A stretch of DNA of 40,821 nt from JBCFAY01 sp038562375. Lineage in GTDB: Bacteria; Bacillota; Clostridia; Christensenellales; CAG-138. Positions 22,426-29,992 of the stretch are shown here, piece after piece (the stretch's first letter is position 1; every line of letters starts with the position of its first letter). The position numbers and the translations under genes are program-made. Below the pieces are notes generated by a model. The model did not search any database. It saw nothing but the letters and a program-made list of their open reading frames with translations, and was not told the DNA's origin. The stretch lies in NCBI GenBank assembly GCA_038562375.1, contig JBCFAY010000027.1, forward strand, positions 1 through 40,821, written 5' to 3'.

Positions 22426-23079
22426 ATGTATTGCAAAAGCTGTGGTCAAGAGATCAAGGAAGGAAGCCGCTGTCAGGTGTGCGGCGCAAGAGCAAACAGA
22501 AACCTCCCGGCCTGGATCGGGTTAGGGGTTGTATGTATTGCGGCGGCGTTGGTGGTAGCGAAGTTATATTGGCCCGCGCCGGTTATGGCAGAACCAAGCA
22601 ATACTTCCGCTTCTACGGCAATTGTATCTTCTTTGGAACCGCCGTCTGTAGATGCAGTTAAACCCATCATTGATGAAGCGATGAACAACTATAACTACGA
22701 AGATGCGTCAATAATTGAGGAAAACGGGAAAGCAATTGGAATCAAATTGGAGGATGCACTCCACGAGCGCCCAGAAGAGACGCCGCTGCCCAAAGCTAGT
22801 GACGAAATTTCTCTTGAGGATTTTGCAAACTTGATCTCAATAAATGATTATAATAATGACACCAGCAGAATCTATGATAAAACTGAATCCATCCTCACTT
22901 CGTATTTTGCCGGTTTCAACCCGCCCGTGGGCGAGGCAACGAAAATGAAGGTTTTAGCAGAGATCAGAAAAGCGGTAGAAGAGCGGGCGTCTTACATAAA
23001 CGAAGATGACGAATTCTTAGTTACCATCAACGTCGATGGAACGGTGCTTTACATCTCAGTCGTGTACTCGGGAGAATAG
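22426..23079 (+). CDS. Zinc-ribbon, single-span membrane protein of the lysogeny module
   Basis: A 217-residue protein starting MYCKSCGQEIKEGSRCQVCG behind AGGAAGG. The N-terminal double CxxC is a zinc ribbon of the double-zinc-ribbon/YvlB-like kind. A membrane helix follows (LPAWIGLGVVCIAAALVVAK, about residues 27-46), then an acidic extracellular domain with DAVKPIIDEAMNNYNYEDAS and a C-terminal VTINVDGTVLYISVVY. It lies between the other membrane protein and the integrase, on the lysogen-expressed strand. It shares the zinc-ribbon-plus-helix layout with the moron at 3899 but is unrelated outside that. Function unknown. Confidence 0.78.
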   Translation: MYCKSCGQEIKEGSRCQVCGARANRNLPAWIGLGVVCIAAALVVAKLYWPAPVMAEPSNTSASTAIVSSLEPPSVDAVKPIIDEAMNNYNYEDASIIEENGKAIGIKLEDALHERPEETPLPKASDEISLEDFANLISINDYNNDTSRIYDKTESILTSYFAGFNPPVGEATKMKVLAEIRKAVEERASYINEDDEFLVTINVDGTVLYISVVYSGE

Positions 23080-23088
23080 GAGGTCCGC

Positions 23089-24195
23089 ATGCCTGCACGT
23101 ATAAATGAAGCTGTTTGGGACGATAAAGCAAAGCGATGGAAGATCACCGCCCAGGTTGACGGAGCCCGGCGATGGTTCTATTCATCGACGCCGGGGCCAA
23201 AGGGCAAAAGGGAATGCAACGGTAAAGCAGATGATTGGCGGGAAAGCAAGCTACGCGACGAGAAAACGCGTGTAAGCAAGATGTTCGAGCTTTATCTTGA
23301 AGAGCTAAAGGCCAACACGTCCGAGGGCAATTGGATGCCTCAGGAAAGCCACTGGAAGAACTGGATAGAACCGGGGTTCGGCGGGAAGAAGATCGGCAAG
23401 GTCAACGTGCAGGACCTCAAGGACGTTATCACAAGCGGCCACAAAAAAGGGCTCAGCAAGAAAATGCTTGCCAATATCCGATTTACCATGACGAGCTTTA
23501 TAAAATATTGCCGTGGCTGCCAGTGTACCCAGCTTTACCCGGAGGGCATCCGCATCCCCAACGACGCGCCGGAAGGGGAGAAGCGGCCGATCCAGCCGAG
23601 CGATATCCGCAAACTGTTTGCCAGCACTATGAGCACATGGCGCTGCAAACCTTGCGAGGATCGGCTTGTATATGCGTACCGGTTCATTGTGGCCGTTGGA
23701 CTCAGGCCCGGCGAGCTGATCGGCCTGCAGCGCGTCAATATCGACGGCAAGATAATTAAGATACGCGGAGCCATCAACAAATACAACAAACAAACCAAGG
23801 GTAAAAATAAGCGGGCCATTCGCACTTATAAAATCGGCAAGATCGCGCAGCGGATCTGGAACGACCAACAGGCGATGCTAAAGCGAGAGGGCATCGTTTC
23901 TACATACGCTTTCCCGGATAAAGACGGCGGACCACTTACTCTAGTGCATCTTGAAAAGGCGTGGGAGCGCTACAGGGTCCATAACGGCATCGAAAAAACA
24001 ACGCCCTACGAGATGCGGCATACATTCGTTAGCATGAATAAGGACATGCCTGAGGCGCTGAAAAAGCTCATCTTGGGACACAGCGAGGACATGGATACGG
24101 ACGGAGTCTATGGTCATGAAATGGAAGGGGATATGGACCGCGCCGCCAAGCTGATGGACAAGGCCCTTGCTAAGATTTTGGGCATAAAAATCTAA
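23089..24195 (+). CDS. int: Tyrosine recombinase, prophage integrase
   Basis: A 368-residue integrase starting MPARINEAVWDDKAKRWKIT at ATG 23089 behind AGGAGG. Residues 1-55 are an arm-binding domain and 60-155 the SAM-like core-binding domain (MFELYLEELKANTSEGNWMP). The catalytic domain has Arg in VGLRPGELIGLQ, TPYEMRHTFVSM (Tyr replacing the first His of HxxRH, a variant common in Bacillota integrases), LGHSEDMDTDGVYGH with the box III His and the nucleophile Tyr in VYGH. It catalyses integration and excision. It ends 71 bases from a tRNA-Leu gene, the usual arrangement at an attachment site. Confidence 0.95.
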   Translation: MPARINEAVWDDKAKRWKITAQVDGARRWFYSSTPGPKGKRECNGKADDWRESKLRDEKTRVSKMFELYLEELKANTSEGNWMPQESHWKNWIEPGFGGKKIGKVNVQDLKDVITSGHKKGLSKKMLANIRFTMTSFIKYCRGCQCTQLYPEGIRIPNDAPEGEKRPIQPSDIRKLFASTMSTWRCKPCEDRLVYAYRFIVAVGLRPGELIGLQRVNIDGKIIKIRGAINKYNKQTKGKNKRAIRTYKIGKIAQRIWNDQQAMLKREGIVSTYAFPDKDGGPLTLVHLEKAWERYRVHNGIEKTTPYEMRHTFVSMNKDMPEALKKLILGHSEDMDTDGVYGHEMEGDMDRAAKLMDKALAKILGIKI

Positions 24196-24236
24196 GTGTG
24201 GTTTTTCGCGTGGTCAAAGCGCATTCGGGGCAAACA

Positions 24237-24263
24237 AAAAGGCTAGATTTTCTCTAGCCTTTT
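24237..24263. terminator. Bidirectional terminator between integrase and tRNA-Leu
   Basis: AAAAGGCTAGA and TCTAGCCTTTT form an eleven-pair stem with a TTTTC loop (24248-24252). T runs on both strands let it end integrase transcription (+) and tRNA transcription (-). Confidence 0.85.
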
Positions 24264-24266
24264 CCT

Positions 24267-24300
24267 TGGTGCGGTCGATGGGACTTGAACCCATACGGTT
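24267..24300. other. Probable prophage attachment core in the tRNA-Leu 3' end
   Basis: The integrase gene ends right beside the 3' half of an intact tRNA, with phage genes on one side and metabolic genes on the other. Tyrosine integrases commonly recombine within the T-arm and 3' end of tRNA genes. The matching second copy would lie beyond the left edge, so the exact core cannot be defined here. Confidence 0.45.
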
Positions 24301-24349
24301 GCCCATACGCCCCTCAAACGTACGCGTCTGCCGATTCCGCCACGACCGC
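24267..24349 (-). tRNA. tRNA-Leu (anticodon GAG)
   Basis: The minus strand from 24349 reads GCGGTCGTGGCGGAATCGGC and folds as a class II tRNA. The acceptor stem pairs GCGGTCG with CGACCGC. The D-arm holds GGCGGAATCGGCAGACGC. The anticodon stem TACGT/GCGTA holds loop TTGAGGG with anticodon GAG. There is a long variable arm (TGGGCAACCGTA) and a T-arm loop TTCAAGT in a TGGG/CCCA stem. Discriminator A and an encoded CCA (24267-24269) close it. It decodes CUC/CUU leucine codons. Its 3' end faces the integrase, so it is the likely prophage target. Confidence 0.93.
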
Positions 24350-24378
24350 AAATGTGCGACTCTTTGAGCCGCTTTTAT

Positions 24379-24407
24379 ATTATAGCCATGCCATTATGGA
24401 TTGTCAA
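24379..24407 (-). promoter_or_regulatory. Consensus promoter of tRNA-Leu
   Basis: TTGACA (24402-24407) and TATAAT (24379-24384) on the minus strand are exact consensus with a 17-base spacer, about 30 bases upstream of the tRNA 5' end. From here to the next promoter (24408-24616) I see no gene or clear signal. Confidence 0.85.
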
Positions 24408-24616
24408 CAAGCAATCCAGAGACTGTTTTTTCAACGCGAGCGCCGGGCGATGCCTCGATCAAAAACATTGAATGAAACCGGCGCGACCGGGCGCTTAAAT
24501 GGAACCGGACAGCTCAAACAAAATTATCCGGGATTGCGGATTCGGCGTGGCGCATTGAGCTATCCTTATATTCAAAATAGTACAACGATGTTTGGTGTGC
24601 AGCCTTTGTGTATCGT

Positions 24617-24645
24617 TTGACAATTTGAATCGGCGGCACTATAAT
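24617..24645 (+). promoter_or_regulatory. Consensus promoter of the molybdenum hydroxylase genes
   Basis: TTGACA (24617-24622) and TATAAT (24640-24645) are exact consensus with 17 bases between, 66 bases before the start of the iron-sulfur subunit gene. No clear operator repeat is seen beside it. Confidence 0.85.
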
Positions 24646-24710
24646 AATAACGAACTGATATAGTTATAATAAAACATCGTCTCTTATTTATTTTGGGGGC
24701 CAATTTAAGA

Positions 24711-25190
24711 ATGGAAAACATCCTTTTGAACGTCAACGGTCAAAGCGTTACCGTCAACGTCGATACAAAGTGGACGCTGCTGTACGTGCTGCGGGAGGTG
24801 CTCGGCCTCACCGGCGCGAAGCAGGGCTGCGGTACAGGCGATTGCGGCGCATGCCGTGTGATCATCGATGGCGAGGCGGTAAACTCCTGCGTCATCCGTG
24901 TGATGAATGCCGTCGGGAAGAAGATCGAGACGATCGAAGGGGTTTCGGACGGGGTGACGCTGCATCCGCTACAGCAGGCTTTTATCGACTGCGGCGCGGT
25001 CCAATGCGGTTTCTGCACGCCGGGCATGATCCTATCCGCCAAGGCTTTGCTTGACCGTACGCTCGAGCCGACGGAAAAACAGATCCGCGAGGCGATCGAC
25101 CCGAACCTTTGCAGATGCACGGGCTATGTTAAGATCGTCGACGCGGTGTTCGAGGCCGCGAGGCGGATGCGGGAGGCCAAACATGAGTAA
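24711..25190 (+). CDS. Xanthine-dehydrogenase-family 2Fe-2S subunit
   Basis: A 159-residue protein starting MENILLNVNGQSVTVNVDTK at ATG 24711; a TTG 18 bases earlier is possible but less likely. The plant-type [2Fe-2S] cluster is bound by C40, C45, C48 and C60 (KQGCGTGDCGACRV). The second, helical-domain cluster is bound by C99, C102, C134 and C136 (VQCGFCTPGM and NLCRCTGYVK). It carries electrons away from the molybdenum subunit encoded next, which it overlaps by eight bases. Length and motifs are standard for the small subunit of aldehyde, nicotinate or purine hydroxylases. The substrate cannot be read from it. Confidence 0.95.
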   Translation: MENILLNVNGQSVTVNVDTKWTLLYVLREVLGLTGAKQGCGTGDCGACRVIIDGEAVNSCVIRVMNAVGKKIETIEGVSDGVTLHPLQQAFIDCGAVQCGFCTPGMILSAKALLDRTLEPTEKQIREAIDPNLCRCTGYVKIVDAVFEAARRMREAKHE

Positions 25191-27414
25191 CACGACGAGC
25201 AACATGAAGTATATCGGCCAAAGCGTGCCCATCCGCGACGCGGCGCTCAAGGTCACCGGTCAGCTGCGCTTTGGGGCGGACGTCAGCCTGCCGCGCATGT
25301 TGTACGCCAAGGTGCTCTTCAGCCCCGTGGCGCACGCGCGCATCAAGAGGATCGATACGAGCAAAGCGGAAGCCCTGCCCGGCGTTCGCGCCGTGGCGAC
25401 CTATTTGAATTCGCCGCAGCGGCGCTTCAACAGCGCGCAGCGCTATTACGAGCAGCAGATCCCCGAGACCGAGCGCATATTCGACGACACGGTCCGCTTT
25501 GTCGGCGATAAGGTCGCGGCGGTCGCGGCCGATACGCTGGAGATCGCCCAAAAGGCGGTTCGCCTGATCGAGGTGGAATATGAGCCGCTTCCCGTCATTA
25601 CGGACGTCGAGAAGGCGCTCGAGGAAGGCGCGTATCCGATCCACGGAACGAGCAACGCCGTCATCACCATGAAGCAAAACGCAGGGGACGTCGACCGCGC
25701 GCTCGAGGAGGCGGATTTCGTCTTTGAAGACCGCTACGAGACCCCCGCGGTCCACCACTGCGCGATCGAGCCCCATGTCGTGATCGCCAATTACAACGCC
25801 ATGGGCAAGCTGACGCTCTGGGGACCGAACCAGAATACCTTCGGCATGCGGGTGATGATGGGCCGGATATTCGGCCTTCCCTATAATAAAATCCGGCTGG
25901 TCAGCCCGCCGCTCGGCGGCGCGTTCGGGGGCAAGCTCGAGGCCACGGTGGAACCCGTGGCGGCGCAGCTTGCGATGATGACGGGCAGGCCCGTCAAGCT
26001 TGAATACACCCGCAGCGAATGCATCTCGTCCACGCGCACGCGCCACGGCTCGGTGGTCTATCTTAAGACCGGCGTGATGAAGGACGGAACGATCGTCGCG
26101 CAGGATTGGAAGGTTCTGATCAATACCGGGGCGTATACTTCGAGCGCGCTCAACGTGATGGGCGCGCTGAGCCATAAGATCTATAAGATCTACAAGAACC
26201 CGAACATGCGCTTCGTGGGGATCCCCGTCTATACCAACACGCCCATCGCGGGGGCGATGCGCGGCTACGGCTCGCCCCAGGTGTTCTTCGCGCAGCAGCG
26301 CCAGATGCATCGCATCGCGAAGGAACTCGGGATCGATATGTTCGAGCTGCAGAAAAAGAACCTCGTCGAGCCGGACGGCGTCGACCAGCGCGGGCCGTAC
26401 CCCATCGGCAACCCGCGTCCGATCGAATGCCTCGAGCGCGCCCAAGAGCTGATGAACAACTGGCCCCCTCTCTCGGACGAGGGCGGAAAGTACCGCATCG
26501 GCGTGGGGATGGCGATCGGCACGCACGGGAACGGATGCTTCGGCGCGCATCGCGATCAAAGCTGCATGATATTGAAGATGAACGAGGACGGCTCCTGCAT
26601 CCTCTACAGCGGCACGCACGATATGGGCAACGGCTCGCTCACGGTACAGCAGCAGATGATCGCGCAGGTTCTCGATATCGATCCAAAGTACATCGAAATC
26701 ATAGCATCGGATTCGGAAGCGTCGCCATACAACCTTGGCGACTATGCGAGCCGCGGCACGTTCGTCAGCGGCGAGGCCGCCCGGAAGGTCGCCGTGGCCA
26801 TGCGCGAGGAGATCTTAAAGGAAGCGGCTTTGCTCATGGAAGAGGAAAAGGACGATCTCGAGCTTTGCGAACGCGGCGTCGTTTCCCAAAAGACAGGCAA
26901 ACGGGTCGAGCTCGACGAAGTGATGGTGTACGCGGAGAATGTGAGCCATCGCGAGCTCGTCTGCGAAGCGACGCACGCCATGCCGTGCGGCCCGACCTCC
27001 TACGGGGTCCATGTCGTGCGGGTGCGGATCGAGAACGCCACGGGCGACGTCGAAGTGATCGATTACGTTGCGGTGCACGACGTGGGCCGGATCATCACGC
27101 GCCTTGGCATCGAGGGCGCGCTTGAGGGCGGCATCCAGATGGGTATCGGCTACGCGCTGCTCGAAGGGCTTGCTTTTGACGAGAACGGGAAAAACCCGTA
27201 CAATACGTTCCGCACCTATAAGATGCTCCGCGCATCGCAAATGCCCCGGATCCAGGTCGATTTCATCGAGGCCGGAGAGCCGGGAGGCCCGTTTGGGGCA
27301 AAGAGCATCGGCGAATGCGCGACCGTGCCCTCCGCTCCGGCGGTATTAAACGCCGTTTGCGATGCGCTCGGCGCCCAAATCAACGCGATTCCCTATCGCC
27401 ACTTAAAAAGCTAA
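25183..27414 (+). CDS. Xanthine-dehydrogenase-family molybdenum-binding subunit
   Basis: A 743-residue protein; start ATG 25183 (MSNTTSNMKYIGQSVPIRDA) behind GGGAGG. Molybdopterin-binding motifs are GGAFGGK (245-251), GAMRGYGSPQ (357-366), GTHDMGNGSLT (477-487) and GGPFGAKSIGE (701-711), with Glu711 in the place of the catalytic base. It hydroxylates a heterocycle or aldehyde using water. No flavin (CoxM-like) gene follows; a strong terminator does. Electrons must leave the 2Fe-2S subunit to another partner. Substrate is unknown; the neighbouring deaminase-type and pterin-fold enzymes suggest a purine-, pterin- or N-heterocycle-like compound. Confidence 0.95.
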   Translation: MSNTTSNMKYIGQSVPIRDAALKVTGQLRFGADVSLPRMLYAKVLFSPVAHARIKRIDTSKAEALPGVRAVATYLNSPQRRFNSAQRYYEQQIPETERIFDDTVRFVGDKVAAVAADTLEIAQKAVRLIEVEYEPLPVITDVEKALEEGAYPIHGTSNAVITMKQNAGDVDRALEEADFVFEDRYETPAVHHCAIEPHVVIANYNAMGKLTLWGPNQNTFGMRVMMGRIFGLPYNKIRLVSPPLGGAFGGKLEATVEPVAAQLAMMTGRPVKLEYTRSECISSTRTRHGSVVYLKTGVMKDGTIVAQDWKVLINTGAYTSSALNVMGALSHKIYKIYKNPNMRFVGIPVYTNTPIAGAMRGYGSPQVFFAQQRQMHRIAKELGIDMFELQKKNLVEPDGVDQRGPYPIGNPRPIECLERAQELMNNWPPLSDEGGKYRIGVGMAIGTHGNGCFGAHRDQSCMILKMNEDGSCILYSGTHDMGNGSLTVQQQMIAQVLDIDPKYIEIIASDSEASPYNLGDYASRGTFVSGEAARKVAVAMREEILKEAALLMEEEKDDLELCERGVVSQKTGKRVELDEVMVYAENVSHRELVCEATHAMPCGPTSYGVHVVRVRIENATGDVEVIDYVAVHDVGRIITRLGIEGALEGGIQMGIGYALLEGLAFDENGKNPYNTFRTYKMLRASQMPRIQVDFIEAGEPGGPFGAKSIGECATVPSAPAVLNAVCDALGAQINAIPYRHLKS

Positions 27415-27470
27415 ACGGTTGGACGCGGCCGGCGGCCCGTTGTTCGGGCTGCCGGCCACGCCGCGCTTGC

Positions 27471-27513
27471 GAACCGCGACCGGAGCCGGATGCCGGTCGC
27501 GGTTCATTTTTTT
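27471..27513 (+). terminator. Strong intrinsic terminator after the molybdenum subunit gene
   Basis: GAACCGCGACCGG (27471-27483) pairs with CCGGTCGCGGTTC (27493-27505) across a nine-base loop and is followed by seven T (27507-27513). It separates the two-gene hydroxylase unit from the next operon. Confidence 0.93.
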
Positions 27514-27612
27514 GCTCCGGTTACCTTTAGCGCCGCAAGAACAATGCCGCACAAAAGGATATTCCGTATGCGTTTTTGAATGGCCGGTATGCGGGAGAAT
27601 GAAAAAAACCTG

Positions 27613-27641
27613 TTTACATGTTCGTGCGGTTCGATTATAAT
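27613..27641 (+). promoter_or_regulatory. Promoter of the mch-like operon with TTTACATGT repeats
   Basis: TTTACA (27613-27618), a 17-base spacer and TATAAT (27636-27641). TTTACATGT occurs at 27613-27621 and again at 27641-27649, 28 bases apart, covering the -35 and the stretch just after the -10. A regulator bound to both would block initiation, so these are operator candidates. Confidence 0.75.
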
Positions 27642-27648
27642 TTACATG

Positions 27649-27846
27649 TCTTCTGAATGATCTGACAAAAAGGTCGGACTACGATACATTTTCTAATCTC
27701 CGATGAAAAGCGAATCCGGATCGGGCTTGCAACAATCCTGGGCCCGTATATTCCGCGGGTAAAATTCAGCATTCGATGCCGCGAACGGCGGGCGACTATT
27801 CGGACAATTCTTCGATTACAAATAAATAGTGAAAGGAAAAAGAAAA
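27649..27846 (+). other. Long 5' leader of the mch-like operon
   Basis: About 200 bases separate the promoter from the first start codon. I see no open frame with a ribosome site and no known riboswitch core. Within the wider 27415-27846 gap only the terminator, the promoter and this leader stand out. A regulatory RNA is possible but unsupported. Confidence 0.35.
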
Positions 27847-28809
27847 ATGTTCAGTGTCAATCAACAAGCGGTTAAAATTGTAAAGGAGCAGATTCTTCCG
27901 TATGCCGAGCAGCTCAACTGCAAAGTGCACCAGCTGAAAAACGGGGCGACGGTCGTGGATATGGGCATCGATATGCCGGGCGGCTACCTCGCGGGCAAAC
28001 TGTTCGTGGAGGCGACGATCGCCGGAATGGGCCATGTGCAGTTCGGGCGTTTCGTGTGCGGCAATATCGATCTTCCCTCGATCGACGTCTATATCGATCA
28101 CCCGATGGAGGCGACGCTTTCCACGCAGTTCTCCGGATGGAAGATGCCTGGCAAGAGCATCGACGGCTGGATCAACCCGATCGGCTCCGGCCCCGCCCGC
28201 GCCATCGCGCGCAACGATATCTTCTCGCAGAGCTGGGATTACCAGGACGTGCACCATGAAACGGTGTTCGCCGCGCAGACCGTTGAGATCCCGGACGAAA
28301 ATATGGCGGAGATCATCGCGAGCGAATGCAAGCTCGAGCCGCGCAACGTATACATTCTGGCCGCCCGCACGGGAAGCCTCGTGGGCTCGATCCAGGTGTG
28401 CTCCCGCACGGTGGAGGCGACCGGCTGGCGCATTATCCGCAAGGGGTTCGACCCGAAGAAGATCATCAGCGGCATGGGCACCTGCCCGATCACGCCGCCG
28501 ATCCGCGACGAGCTTCGCGCGATGGACCGCGTGAACACCGCGCTGCTTTACGGCGCGTCTGTGCGCTACGTTGTGGACTGCGCGGACGCCGAGATCGAGG
28601 CGGTGATCGATCAGCTCCCGTTCTGCGCGTCGCGCAGGTTCGGCGAAGCGTTCATCGATCTGTTCGAGGAAGGCAAGCGCGACTTCTATATCGTGGATAA
28701 GGATATCCATACCATCGCCCAGTATGAGATCACGAACATCGCGACCGGAAACACCTTCCGTTCGGGTGTACTGCGCGAGGATATGCTGGAGCGCTCGCTC
28801 TTCCATTGA
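27847..28809 (+). CDS. mch: Methenyl-tetrahydromethanopterin cyclohydrolase homolog
   Basis: A 320-residue protein (ATG 27847, AAAGGA upstream), the size of archaeal Mch. Typical Mch segments are MGHVQFGRF (61-69), GWINPIGSGPARAIAR (107-122), NVYILAARTGSLVGSIQVCS (167-186), GFDPKKIISGMGTCPITPPI (200-219) and FCASRRFGEAF (259-269). Mch opens the 5,10-methenyl ring of tetrahydromethanopterin to the formyl form in methanogens and some methylotrophic bacteria. No other H4MPT-pathway gene (fae, mtdB, fhcABCD) is in the window. It heads an operon with transporter, amidohydrolase and methyltransferase genes. I infer either a real C1-pterin step or reuse of the fold on an amidine ring of the pathway substrate. 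Confidence 0.93.
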   Translation: MFSVNQQAVKIVKEQILPYAEQLNCKVHQLKNGATVVDMGIDMPGGYLAGKLFVEATIAGMGHVQFGRFVCGNIDLPSIDVYIDHPMEATLSTQFSGWKMPGKSIDGWINPIGSGPARAIARNDIFSQSWDYQDVHHETVFAAQTVEIPDENMAEIIASECKLEPRNVYILAARTGSLVGSIQVCSRTVEATGWRIIRKGFDPKKIISGMGTCPITPPIRDELRAMDRVNTALLYGASVRYVVDCADAEIEAVIDQLPFCASRRFGEAFIDLFEEGKRDFYIVDKDIHTIAQYEITNIATGNTFRSGVLREDMLERSLFH

Positions 28810-28850
28810 GCGGATGGGATGTTTGAATCGATAGGAGAGTATTCAAAGCG

Positions 28851-29981
28851 ATGGCAAAACGGGTGATCATCATCGGCGGCGGCATCATGGGAGCGGTCGC
28901 AAGCTGCTGTCTTGCACAGGCCGGGCACGATGTCGCGGTGCTGGAAAAAGGGGAGCTTGCCTGCGGGGCATCCGGGGGGAATCTCGGCCAGATTTCGCTG
29001 ACCGACAGGGAGGAGCCCTGGCATGCCCGTATCGTCCTTGACTCGCTTGCGGAGTACGAACGGATTCAAAAGCATACGCCCCTTGAGTATCAAAAGACCG
29101 GCGGGATCGTCGTTCTTGCGGACGACGAGCAGATCGAAGCCGCGAAGGGCATGGCCGAACACCTGAAGGGCTTGGGCGTCGATGTGGAATTGATCGTTGA
29201 CGGCGGCGGCATTGCCGCCGTCGAACCCAATCTCGATCCCGCGTTTGTGCGCGCCATCGCCTATTGTCCGGACGAGGGGAAGATCAATCCGCTTTTGGCG
29301 ACGCTCGCCTACTTCGAGATGGCCAAGCGGGCCGGGGCGAAGATCCATCCCAAAACCACCGTTACAGGGTTTAGACTCGATGGCGGCCGCATCGCGAGCG
29401 TCGAGACCGACCGGGGCGATTTTGAGGCGGACGTCGTCGTCAACGCCGCGGGCGCCTGGGCGGGGATCATTGGGAAGATGCTGAATCTTGAGATGCCCAT
29501 TGAGTATCATCGCGGGTCGGCGCTCGTTTCCCAGCCGATCGAGCCCGTGATCAACGGCCCTGTCGTGGGCGGAGGATTTTTGCTCAAAAGCCGGCTGACG
29601 CAGGCGAAATGCCGCATCGGACTTGCGGCGATACAAGCGTTTAACGGGAGCGTGATACTCGCGCAGGCGACGGAGGAATCGGCGGTCGACGATAAAACCG
29701 TTACCTCGTACGGCCTTTGCGCGACTGCGAAAAACATACTCAGGTTTTTCCCCTGCCTTAAAGATCTGGAGATCGTCCGTGCATGGGCGGCGGTCACGCC
29801 GTTTACGCCGGACGGTCTGCCGTTGTTCGGCTTCAGCAAAACCATAAAGAATTTCTTCACGGCGGCGGGGTTTAAAGGCGCGTTTTCGGTGGCGCCCGCC
29901 GTGGGACACAAGATCGTCGAGGCGATCGATGAAGGATTTGTCTGGGAAGGGGACCAGTTCCTTCCGGATAGAACAATTTAG
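28851..29981 (+). CDS. FAD-dependent amine dehydrogenase (DadA/HcnC-like subunit)
   Basis: A 376-residue flavoprotein starting MAKRVIIIGGGIMGAVASCC. The FAD-binding GxGxxG is at 9-14, with Glu at the end of the second strand (VAVLEKGELACGASGGNLGQ). Mid-region features of the DadA/glycine-oxidase family are VVNAAGAWAGIIGKML (about 196-211) and the C-terminal TPDGLPLFGF and FTAAGFKGAFSVAPAVG. It resembles the beta or HcnC-like subunits of multi-subunit sarcosine, hydroxyproline and opine dehydrogenases. Its likely partners (2Fe-2S, NAD(P)H-type flavin and BFD-like subunits) are encoded at 34486-36167. It would oxidise a secondary or primary amine in the pathway. The substrate is unknown. Confidence 0.88.
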   Translation: MAKRVIIIGGGIMGAVASCCLAQAGHDVAVLEKGELACGASGGNLGQISLTDREEPWHARIVLDSLAEYERIQKHTPLEYQKTGGIVVLADDEQIEAAKGMAEHLKGLGVDVELIVDGGGIAAVEPNLDPAFVRAIAYCPDEGKINPLLATLAYFEMAKRAGAKIHPKTTVTGFRLDGGRIASVETDRGDFEADVVVNAAGAWAGIIGKMLNLEMPIEYHRGSALVSQPIEPVINGPVVGGGFLLKSRLTQAKCRIGLAAIQAFNGSVILAQATEESAVDDKTVTSYGLCATAKNILRFFPCLKDLEIVRAWAAVTPFTPDGLPLFGFSKTIKNFFTAAGFKGAFSVAPAVGHKIVEAIDEGFVWEGDQFLPDRTI

Positions 29982-29992
29982 GGAGGTTTGCA

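Noticed and set aside
24285..24620. 111-codon plus-strand frame over the tRNA and its upstream region
   Set aside because: It begins inside the tRNA gene, includes the tRNA promoter and has no ribosome site.
25129..26619. 496-codon open frame on the minus strand opposite the molybdenum subunit gene
   Set aside because: It is antisense to a gene with complete family motifs, has Arg/His/Asp-rich composition typical of GC-rich shadow frames, and lacks a ribosome site.
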